Below are positions 9,901 to 16,289 of a stretch of DNA of 56,164 bases, piece by piece. The translations under genes were made by a program, and so were the position numbers. Source of the DNA: Pseudomonadota bacterium (GTDB taxonomy: Bacteria; Myxococcota_A; UBA9160; SZUA-336); contig QJZC01000031.1 in the NCBI GenBank assembly GCA_003247575.1, positions 1 through 56,164 on the forward strand, read 5' to 3'. The notes beneath the pieces are model-generated. The model saw only the letters and a program-made list of their open reading frames with translations, was not told where the DNA came from and ran no database searches. Numbering within the stretch: position 1 is the first letter of the stretch; every line of letters starts with the position of its first letter.

Positions 9901-10735
9901 TTCCGCGCGTGCGTAGCTGTTCTGCGCATTCGCGCAGGTCGGCTATCAGTGCGCGCGCGCTCTGATAGCGTAGCGCGGGCTCCTTTTCGAGGAGCTTGGC
10001 GATGATCCGCGACAGCGCTTCCGGGAGGTCCGGGCGGAGCTCGCACGCGGGTGTGGGAATCCGCGCCATGTGCGCGTGAAGCATCGCCAGGGGGTCGCGA
10101 GCGGCAAACACGGGCTGGCCGGTTGCTGCGCGATAGAGAGTCGCTCCGAGTGCGTAGAGGTCGCTTCTCTCGTCGATGCCACGGTTCATGCGGCCTGTCT
10201 GTTCGGGAGCCATGTAGGCGTGGACACTGATCCGGTCCCACCGGCTCTTTGTTCCGGCTCTGCAGGGTGAGGGGATGCCGAGTGGCCGCGCGAAGCCGAA
10301 GCCGAGCACGGACGTTCGGAGACGGCTCGGGTCGATCAGTACATTGTGGGGGGAGAGGTTCCGATGGATGACCTGTGCTTCGTGCATGCGCGTGAGCACA
10401 TCGCAGAGGTCGATCGCGAGAGTCAGGAGCTGCTTGGGCGTTGGCAGAGCATCCGAAAGCCAACTCTCGAGCGCGACTCCCTGCAGTAGCTCGAGAACCA
10501 GCGTGCTCTGTCGCGCACGAACCACCCGGATCGGCCGCGCGACCCCGGGGCCGGCCGCAGCCAGGAGCATGGCTCGCTCACATTCGAGCTGTGCGATGTT
10601 TCGTTCCGGTAGCTTGCTGAGATAGGTCTTGAGGATGACGTAGGTCGCATCGGACTCGCACTGCGCCAATGCCACCTGGCTCCGAACGGAGGAGGACAGT
10701 GACTTCTCGAGCCTGTATCCCTCTGGAACGAGCAT
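6941..10735 (-). CDS. Pseudokinase-STAND ATPase-TPR signalling protein 1
   Basis: A 1264-residue cytoplasmic protein of the kinase/AAA hybrid type (PknK-like). The Ser/Thr kinase fold spans about 7-275: beta-3 Lys36 (VILK), YMAPEQ (174-179) and the SDLYALGATLY helix remain. However, HRD reads HRN (124-126), DFG reads GFG (145-147) and the glycine loop is absent, so it should not phosphorylate. An AAA_16/STAND NTPase follows with Walker A GDPGVGKS (330-337) and Walker B LVLFLDD (454-460), then about 700 residues of MalT-like helical repeats. It ends at a YRVWGCEAKAANL motif, where longer relatives continue into GAF or histidine-kinase output domains. A paralogue is at 19480-23310. Its position upstream of TBDR1 suggests a regulatory link, which is inference. 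Confidence 0.88.
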   Translation of the reverse strand: MLVPEGYRLEKSLSSSVRSQVALAQCESDATYVILKTYLSKLPERNIAQLECERAMLLAAAGPGVARPIRVVRARQSTLVLELLQGVALESWLSDALPTPKQLLTLAIDLCDVLTRMHEAQVIHRNLSPHNVLIDPSRLRTSVLGFGFARPLGIPSPCRAGTKSRWDRISVHAYMAPEQTGRMNRGIDERSDLYALGATLYRAATGQPVFAARDPLAMLHAHMARIPTPACELRPDLPEALSRIIAKLLEKEPALRYQSARALIADLRECAEQLRTRGSIPPNLELGRADFPARPSFGSELYGREFELEALRASYAAAVQERARLLLVSGDPGVGKSALVRQLRSDMATSGGYFAVARFEPACARPYSGWSIVLADFIQQLLAESDADLRRWRAQLRFTLGDVGRALVDLVPDLEFILGETPPLPAVSPHASQARLCLALQRFLTACATPEHPLVLFLDDLHWADAGSLALVESVLGSVHAAGLLLVGAYREGELSSNSRVIRLRNRTDHVKLLTLGPLSRGAIQQMLAAGLGRTPAEVVDLARQTEQKTGSHPLFVLRFMDQLHTNKLLRFVPGHGWQWQSDSIASLEITEDVAALLATRVLELPARARSALASASCVASEFDADLLGQLCTLPHADLLAAQSELAASGLIMESASGFRFTHVRIRNAAQQLLPEKKRAELHYRLSRRLLDRLPPAERERRLLEIAEHQSKGIAHVRDDERVRALGLQLRATTRAMATSSTAAAEPYLQTARQLLRHEDWSSRTQTVIDVYLRSTTAALLRGDPAAAMEHIETLEAHPLSSEQRTQVQARRLQILALSRDLDESAHYALELLDGLGSRLAKWLSHRSFALELLWLRVEIFLRGPEKIFRPAREAHPKRHESAILLAQGAGILARKHPRLLPRIAIWLTRQNLRHGYVTCPSVALAGISTVFLLNWGLSDLTLRLRELTRDRRARGRSPVPWLRAEQLASSQFDPWHLPRRSALGPLEANAKALRELGDIEFSYYAEFLQLALCALAGDPVGPTHTRLRAQIECVQQAGHVYLEPSCFEQGYALLAEPDARAIPFEERIAAGEIAIARAGPRAGNLARAAWIMALAIYGRFDLVLTQSQARYPRLPRKHGMIHLADHALFRGLAAAALATDASGRLQRRYLRLLDEALRHLRYWARRRGTPDLSHPILLLDAERERLARKTDLARSLYDRALQVAEESGYPHHAALAAERHGQMLARLGLAPAAELALAEAAQRYRVWGCEAKAANLAQHERSG

Positions 10736-10762
10736 CTACGCGGAGCTGAATCGGTGCCTGGG

Positions 10763-10784
10763 GACAAGGAATTGAACGCTTGTC
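10763..10784. repeat. Inverted repeat GACAAG-N10-CTTGTC
   Basis: 6-base arms with a 10-base spacer, 27 bases before the start codon of the pseudokinase/STAND gene. It could be an operator, but the arms are short and chance is a fair explanation. Confidence 0.25.
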
Positions 10785-10967
10785 TAGGAAATCTACTCGG
10801 GAGGCCTCGAGCGGCCGGGATCCGAGGCGACTCTGGCGGGGGACTCTGCGGGTGAGCCGAACAGGCGTTTGATGGCGCTCCGACCGACATCTGCGGCGTG
10901 GAGTCAGCCCCGCTTCGTCCGCCTCGCCACGACATCAGCGCGGGCGAGCGAGGGGCATGCTCGTGGT

Positions 10968-11735
10968 TCAGCTGAGATGTCGCTGAAAGAAGGCGAGCCA
11001 CGCGTCGCGTTCGAAGCTCGGAATTCCCATGTGTCCCCCGGGATTGACGTGCATCGTCTTCTCCTTGGAGCCGAATGCATCGAATAGCTCGATGCCGTGC
11101 TCACGCGGGGCGACTGCGTCGTCCCACTGAAAGACGAACTGAATCGGAATCTCGATCCGGCGCGCGGCTTCTGCGAAGTCCGCTTGCCCAGGGCGCACGC
11201 CGGCAAGCCCGAAGATTGCGCAACGGATGCGGGGGTCGCCGGCGACCATGGGAACCCCGATGCGGGTGCCCATCGAGACGCCCCAGTATCCGACTGCGGC
11301 ATGCGGAGAAACGCAGTCGAGACCAAGTGTGGAATCGATTGCGGCCCGCCACTCGGGTACGGCCCGCTGTGCGATCGAGGACAGGGCTCGCGCCTCCTCC
11401 GGGTCGAGTCCGCGTCCGTCGGCTCTGCCGGTCACTCGCGCTCCGACACTTCTTTCCAGCTCGGCAGAGCGTTCGCGAGAGATGCGATCGCCGTGCCCCG
11501 GTGCGTCGATCGCCAGGGTGACCCACCCCAAGCGAGCGGCGTATTCGAGCGCACGCGCCCGGATTCCCGCCGTTTTCTTGTGCTGGGAGCCCCCGTGACC
11601 CATGCAGATCAGAACGGGTGCCGGCCCGGCATCCGGGTGCGACCACACGGTGCAGGGGACGCTCTGCCCGTCCACCTCGAGTCTGAAGTCCCTCTGAGCG
11701 ACTCCGTCGATCTGCTTTTCCTTCGTGAGTTCCAT
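10968..11735 (-). CDS. Alpha/beta hydrolase (dienelactone-hydrolase-like)
   Basis: A 255-residue cytoplasmic serine hydrolase. The start at 11735 (MELTKEKQ) has GGGAGGA eight bases upstream; an open frame extends 33 codons further but lacks a site. The fold shows the oxyanion strand MGHGGSQHKK (45-54), DAPGHGDR (77-84), the nucleophile elbow GVSMG with Ser154, an Asp at 205/206 and His235 in PGGHMG. The substrate is unknown; an ester or lactone is likely by family. It lies 232 bases upstream of pseudokinase/STAND gene 1 on the same strand and diverges from the amidohydrolase operon. Confidence 0.88.
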   Translation of the reverse strand: MELTKEKQIDGVAQRDFRLEVDGQSVPCTVWSHPDAGPAPVLICMGHGGSQHKKTAGIRARALEYAARLGWVTLAIDAPGHGDRISRERSAELERSVGARVTGRADGRGLDPEEARALSSIAQRAVPEWRAAIDSTLGLDCVSPHAAVGYWGVSMGTRIGVPMVAGDPRIRCAIFGLAGVRPGQADFAEAARRIEIPIQFVFQWDDAVAPREHGIELFDAFGSKEKTMHVNPGGHMGIPSFERDAWLAFFQRHLS

Positions 11736-11848
11736 GGGTCGATCCTCCCTGCTGCACCTGTCTTCCATACGCACTGCATTATTGCCCAAGGGATGCCGCG
11801 ATGGGCAGGAGAGTGTACGATGGACGCATCTCACCCCGGAGCCACCCG

Positions 11849-13021
11849 ATGGCCTACGCGCATCGCCCCATCCACGACGCCGACGCTCACTTCATGGAGA
11901 CCCCCGATTGGTTCCATGCGTTTGCCGATCCCGGAGTGCAGGAGAAGCTGCCGCCGCTCATCGGGGGGGTCGCGCCCGGCGAGGAGAAGCGGATCGAGCG
12001 CTTTCGTAGAGACCACGCGGATCCCCAGTACCGCGCACTTGACGGCGAGCAGCTGATGCTCCGGAAGAACTGGGCGGCCACCGGGTCGTTCATCAAGCAG
12101 GATCGCCCTCGAGCTCTCGATTTACTGGGCTTCGAGAGTCAGCTCGTCTTCAATACGTTCGTGAATGGGCGCCTGCTGGCGGCCGAGCGCGGGAACGATC
12201 TGGACTTCGCCTACGGCTTTGCTCGAGCGCACAACCGCTCGATGCTCGACTTCTGTGAGGTCGACTCGCGGCTCCTCGCGACCGGCTACATTCCGCTGCG
12301 CGACTTCGAACGTACCGAGGTGATGACGAGGGAAGTGATCGAGAGTGGGTTCAAGGCGATTCTGATCGCATCGGGCTGTCCGCGAGGCCACTCTCCATCC
12401 CACGTCGGCCTCGAGCCCTTGTGGGCGATGGCCGAAGAGGCGCGACTCCCGATCGTTTTCCACGTGGGAGGCGGCGCGCGTGCGGCCGATGGTCTCCTGC
12501 TCGACCCCGACTACTTCGAGAATGGGGGGCCCACGGTCCCCGACTTCCACGGAGGAGACGAGAACTTCCGCTCCGTGGACTACATGGCGATTCCGACGTC
12601 CCCGATGCAGACGCTTGCGACCTTGATCTTCGATGGCGTGCTCGAGCGACATCCGGGTCTGCGTTTCGGTGTGATCGAGCAGGGGGCCTCGTGGATCCCG
12701 TCGTGGATGCGCTTCATGGAGTCCGCGTTCGACGCGTTCCGGCGCCGCGAGGAGCGCTTGCAGCGGCTATCTCTGCGTCCGTCGGAGTACGTTCGGCGCC
12801 AGATTCGAGCCACGCCGTACCCGGCAGAGGACGTTGGCTGGACCATCGCGCAGGCGGGTCCCGAGATCTGTATGTTCTCGAGCGATTACCCGCACGTCGA
12901 GGGAGGCCGCAACCCGATCAAGCGTTTCGAGGAAAGCTTGGGCGAGACGGACGAGGCAGCCAAGCAGCGCTTCTACTACGCGAACTTCGTCGATCTGATG
13001 GGGGCGGGACTGGCGACATGA
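11849..13021 (+). CDS. Amidohydrolase-family metal-dependent hydrolase
   Basis: A 390-residue TIM-barrel hydrolase of the amidohydrolase-2/ACMSD-like family. The start at 11849 has GGAG seven bases upstream. Motifs in order: DADAHFMETPDW near the N-terminus (first metal-site region), PIVFHVGGG in the middle, LRFGVIEQGASWIPSW, and FSSDYPHVEGGRNP with the late catalytic Asp. Many relatives act on aromatic or ring-cleavage acids as hydrolases or decarboxylases; the substrate here is unknown. Its stop codon overlaps the VOC-protein start in ATGA, so the two are translationally coupled. Confidence 0.87.
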   Translation: MAYAHRPIHDADAHFMETPDWFHAFADPGVQEKLPPLIGGVAPGEEKRIERFRRDHADPQYRALDGEQLMLRKNWAATGSFIKQDRPRALDLLGFESQLVFNTFVNGRLLAAERGNDLDFAYGFARAHNRSMLDFCEVDSRLLATGYIPLRDFERTEVMTREVIESGFKAILIASGCPRGHSPSHVGLEPLWAMAEEARLPIVFHVGGGARAADGLLLDPDYFENGGPTVPDFHGGDENFRSVDYMAIPTSPMQTLATLIFDGVLERHPGLRFGVIEQGASWIPSWMRFMESAFDAFRRREERLQRLSLRPSEYVRRQIRATPYPAEDVGWTIAQAGPEICMFSSDYPHVEGGRNPIKRFEESLGETDEAAKQRFYYANFVDLMGAGLAT

Positions 13022-13524
13022 GCATCGAGATCAATGGGATCGCGCATATCCAGCTTACCATCGAGAACGCGTCAGCGGGTTTGCCGTTCTGGGAGCGGCT
13101 CTGCCACTTCATGGGTATGAAGACGCTCATCCGCGGTGATGACGTGGTCTACTGCATTGGTGGCAGAACGGGTGTGCTCGTTCGAGAGGCGCTGGCCGAG
13201 AAGAAGGGCTCGCGGTTCGATCAAGAGCGAGCGGGCCTGCATCACGTGTGTTTCCGCGCCCGGAGCCGCGAGGACGTCGACCACGTGGCGGCCTTCGTGC
13301 GAGACGAGCCGCATGCGCGGCTGGTGCACGACGCCGAGGATGGCAAGCAGTTCGCTCCGGGCTACTACTCGGTTCTGTTCGAAGACCCGGATGGGATCCG
13401 CGTAGAGGTCAACTTCGTACCCGGAAAGGGGCACTTCGGCGAGCGTGGACGACTCGGGCCCGATGGGCCCGGGCCGAGGGGGGCTTTCCGCCGGGATGGA
13501 AATGTCGAGCCCGGAGATGACTGA
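13018..13524 (+). CDS. VOC-family (glyoxalase/dioxygenase-like) protein
   Basis: A 168-residue vicinal-oxygen-chelate protein. It begins in the ATGA overlap with the amidohydrolase gene. The paired beta-alpha-beta-beta-beta modules show the metal-ligand positions: His10 in IAHIQLTIEN, a HHVCF histidine midway, and a Glu in the FEDPDGIRVEVNF strand. The 20-odd C-terminal residues are Gly/Arg/Pro-rich and lie beyond the fold; that DNA also holds possible starts of the next gene. With the upstream hydrolase it suggests a small catabolic or detoxification step; glyoxalase, epimerase or ring-cleavage chemistry cannot be separated here. Confidence 0.85.
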   Translation: MSIEINGIAHIQLTIENASAGLPFWERLCHFMGMKTLIRGDDVVYCIGGRTGVLVREALAEKKGSRFDQERAGLHHVCFRARSREDVDHVAAFVRDEPHARLVHDAEDGKQFAPGYYSVLFEDPDGIRVEVNFVPGKGHFGERGRLGPDGPGPRGAFRRDGNVEPGDD

Positions 13525-14503
13525 GCCGAAGTCCCCAGCAGCTATCTGCAGGGCTGCGTCTGAGCGGAACGTTTTGCGCACTCGCGAGGGGAGGGGGAGG
13601 GGCCATACCTGCGGGCTCCGCTCCTTGGCGCCAGCGCCGTTCGGGGCGAGCTGGCTGTGTCGCGGGTGTGCGATCGCTCTGGTGGTCTGCGGGGTTCGCG
13701 TAGCACCCGTCGGCGCGGTGGAGCTCGATCGGCTGTTTCCCTCGGAAGGTGCAACGGCGCCGGTCGTGTCCGCGGAAGCTCTCGTTGAGGCCGCATTCTC
13801 GAATCTGTTCGAGCTCGATGGTGAGATTCGTGTAGAGGCCACGCAGGCCGTGAGGGATGGCGAGACGACGACCTCGAGCTTCAGGGTCTTCACCAAGAGC
13901 TTCGAGCAGGGTATTCGGCGCATGTTGATCGTTACGCCGGACCCGGAGTCCGTGGACCAGCAGATGCGGATGCTCGAGGTGACTCAGGGAGACGAGCAAC
14001 AGCGGGCCCGCCTGTTCGTTCCGCGGCTCGATTCGCAGCCGATGGCGACACGTTTTCGGATCACCGACCCTTTTCTCGGAGCCTTCTCCAATCTTCCGCC
14101 AGAGGAGGTGCGAGCCGATCTGAACTCGCTGGTGCGGTCCCATGAGATCGTGTCCCGCGAGCCTGGAGATCTCGCGGGCATCGAGGTTGACCGGATTACT
14201 CTGCGACCGCGGGCAGGGCGCGGCCTGGAGCGTGTCGAGCTCTGGATCGAGCGAAGCCAGGCTCTGATTCTCGAGTACCGCTACTTCGAGGGGACGGACT
14301 CCGTACCGGCTCGCGTCGTTCAAGCGCCGCGGGAAGAGATGCAGCCTTTCGCGGGCCGGATCGTTCCAGGGATGATGCTCTACGAAGATCGGGTGAACCA
14401 GATCTCGACGCGCGTGCGTCTCGAGTATGAGTCACTGCCTCCCGAGATGTCAGACGACCCGTTCATGGAGTCGACCTTCTACCGCGCAATCCTGCCCGAT
14501 TAG
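13496..14503 (+). CDS. LolA-like outer-membrane lipoprotein-sorting family protein
   Basis: A periplasmic protein of 335 residues if started at 13496. The sequence VVCGVRVAPVGAVELDRL is a signal-peptide end preceded by an unusually long basic N-terminus. The mature part resembles the LolA-like sorting fold: FELDGEIRVEATQAV, FRVFTKSFEQGIRRMLIVTPDPE, then the C-terminal GRIVPGMMLYEDRVNQISTRV and DDPFMESTFYRAIL typical of this family. Starts at 13502 or 13517 are also possible; all overlap the VOC gene. Homologues often accompany RND/MmpL-type lipid exporters, but none is seen here. Confidence 0.75.
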   Translation: MEMSSPEMTEPKSPAAICRAASERNVLRTREGRGRGHTCGLRSLAPAPFGASWLCRGCAIALVVCGVRVAPVGAVELDRLFPSEGATAPVVSAEALVEAAFSNLFELDGEIRVEATQAVRDGETTTSSFRVFTKSFEQGIRRMLIVTPDPESVDQQMRMLEVTQGDEQQRARLFVPRLDSQPMATRFRITDPFLGAFSNLPPEEVRADLNSLVRSHEIVSREPGDLAGIEVDRITLRPRAGRGLERVELWIERSQALILEYRYFEGTDSVPARVVQAPREEMQPFAGRIVPGMMLYEDRVNQISTRVRLEYESLPPEMSDDPFMESTFYRAILPD

Positions 14504-14557
14504 CGATCGAGCACTGTAGGTAGGCCGATACGCGCGGCGCTGCATCGACTGCATCGA

Positions 14558-15457
14558 CTAGTTCGATGCTCTCCCCGTCGCCGGCTCGATGTCTACGACC
14601 CAGGACGTCTGGCTACGCGCAGAGAGTGGGAAGCTCTGGATGCGGACCTGTGCTCTTTCCCCGTCCGCAACGGAGAACGGGCCGATGGGCTCTTCGGTCT
14701 CGAGCTCGACGATCACGCGCATGAGCCCGGATTCCACTCGCACGGCTTGGCCGTTGGCAATGCCACTCGCCAGCACCTCGGGCCGGCCGGCCTCCACGGG
14801 GACGCGCTCGATGCGAAACCGAGGGGGCGGTGCAGTGAGCTGGCGCACGCGCTGTCCGGGGCGCGCGCTTTCGGGTCGTAGAGACTGGAGGCACTCGGGA
14901 GCCGTCACCTCCCCGAGCGCCACGAGGTCGAGCCAAGCCCCGGCAGCGACCAGTCTCTGTCCCGCCTGACAAAGATCCGCTTCACACTCCTGCTCGATGT
15001 CTGCGATCAGGATGACTCGTGTCGGGAGCTCGCCTGGGTCGGACTCGAGTCGGGCGCGCAGTCGATCCAGTGCAGAAGCAGCCCATGAGCCCTGCGGGGG
15101 CGCGCACCGGCTCGCCGAGGAGGCTGGAGCGAGACGGTCGAACGGCACCAGAGAGATCGCATCGGATGGAATGCCTTCCGGCATCAGGCCGCTGGACCAG
15201 CGCCGAGCGAGAGCCAGCTGAGCTTCCTCAGCCGCGGTGGTGGCTCCGCCCGACTGTCGCGAGAGCGACGTCATGTCTGCCACGAGATGCAACTTGGGAG
15301 CTCTCAGCCCGCCTGGCGGCGGCGTGAGACCCATGTAGGCGCGCACCACGACTTCTCCGCTGCCGGCGGACGAAGCCGGTCCGCGAGGGGTTGTTACACA
15401 GGCAGAAGCCAGAAGAGTCGCGATCGCAGCCAGTCCCGCGCGAAAGTTGCGGTTCAC
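14558..15457 (-). CDS. Lipoprotein with degenerate VWA-like fold
   Basis: A 299-residue predicted lipoprotein: the signal peptide ends in LLASAC with the lipidated Cys at 20. The mature part has strands arranged as in von Willebrand A domains (KLHLVADMTSLS, then RVILIADIEQECEADLC and WLDLVALGE), but the first motif is not a canonical DxSxS metal site. Two Cys-rich stretches suggest disulfides. A beta-rich C-terminal half ends SWVVDIEPATG. It overlaps the upstream gene by four bases and forms the third member of the TBDR2 operon, so a periplasmic accessory role to that receptor is a reasonable inference. No specific function is recognised. Confidence 0.65.
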   Translation of the reverse strand: MNRNFRAGLAAIATLLASACVTTPRGPASSAGSGEVVVRAYMGLTPPPGGLRAPKLHLVADMTSLSRQSGGATTAAEEAQLALARRWSSGLMPEGIPSDAISLVPFDRLAPASSASRCAPPQGSWAASALDRLRARLESDPGELPTRVILIADIEQECEADLCQAGQRLVAAGAWLDLVALGEVTAPECLQSLRPESARPGQRVRQLTAPPPRFRIERVPVEAGRPEVLASGIANGQAVRVESGLMRVIVELETEEPIGPFSVADGERAQVRIQSFPLSARSQTSWVVDIEPATGRASN

Positions 15458-16263
15458 CGCTCGCCTCGCTGCTGCTGCTCTCCACGAACTTCCTCGAGAA
15501 GGGCGCGGATCTTGGGCGGAGTCGTCGTGGGGTCGAGCACCAGGTCGGGGTCGATTCGTAGCGCCCGCCCGAACCCCTCGGCCGCCCGTCCGGGCAGCCC
15601 GAGTGCGACCAGTGCGCTGGCGCCCAGGACCTCGACACGAACGCGCCGCTCGCGTACACCGCTAGCTTCCGCCTGAGACTCGAGCTCCGTACGTAGCCGG
15701 TCGGTCGTCTGGAGCACCTCGCGGAAGCGGGCGAGCCGCAGACCTTCCTCGGCGGCGGCGAGCTGTGCGTCGAAGCGCACGAAGTCCGGTCCCGGCTCCA
15801 CCTTCGGCTCGCCGCTGGGAACAGGGCGCTCGGCCACCGCTGGGGGCTCAGGAGCGCGCTCGCGTCGTGTCGAGGAAGAGGGAGCACTCGCGACCGGGCC
15901 TACGGGCGTCGGACGGAGCGCGACCCGGAACTCCGGGCGCAGCCCCTCCGCGCGTGCCGTCGCGGAGCTTCGCGGCGCCATGCAGGCCAGGTGCTTCCAG
16001 AGGCGATAGGCCTCCGCAGGGTCCTCCGGTTCGAGCGACGTGGCGAGTGCCGCGAGCTCTGCGACCCGCAACCGCGCCCAACGCGCGGCGAACGGATCCG
16101 CCTCCGAGATCGTGGGAAGCGGATCGATCTCTCCGGGCCACGCGGCACACGCGTCTTCCGATCCCCACGCCGGCAGGACCGCCACGGGTAGGAGGCAGAG
16201 GACGCCAGCGACGCAGCGTCCCCACGGCGCATGTCTCCCCCGAACTCGTTGAAGGTTTTGCAC
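15454..16263 (-). CDS. Exported TPR-like protein of the TBDR2 operon
   Basis: A 269-residue protein with a signal peptide (CVAGVLCLLPVAVLPAWGSEDACA). It has two helical parts, about 45-95 and 160-265, separated by a Pro/Ser/Arg-rich linker (110-150). The C-terminal part has TPR-like spacing (LGASALVALGLPGRAAEGFGRALRIDPDL) and a final TTPPKIRALLEEVR helix, a pattern common in tetratricopeptide lipoprotein partners of myxobacterial type. It lies 26 bases after TBDR2 and overlaps the lipoprotein gene in ATGA. Function unknown; a periplasmic scaffold for the receptor is possible. Confidence 0.65.
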   Translation of the reverse strand: MQNLQRVRGRHAPWGRCVAGVLCLLPVAVLPAWGSEDACAAWPGEIDPLPTISEADPFAARWARLRVAELAALATSLEPEDPAEAYRLWKHLACMAPRSSATARAEGLRPEFRVALRPTPVGPVASAPSSSTRRERAPEPPAVAERPVPSGEPKVEPGPDFVRFDAQLAAAEEGLRLARFREVLQTTDRLRTELESQAEASGVRERRVRVEVLGASALVALGLPGRAAEGFGRALRIDPDLVLDPTTTPPKIRALLEEVRGEQQQRGER

Positions 16264-16289
16264 GTTGTGGCGGCCTCGACTGGACGTGC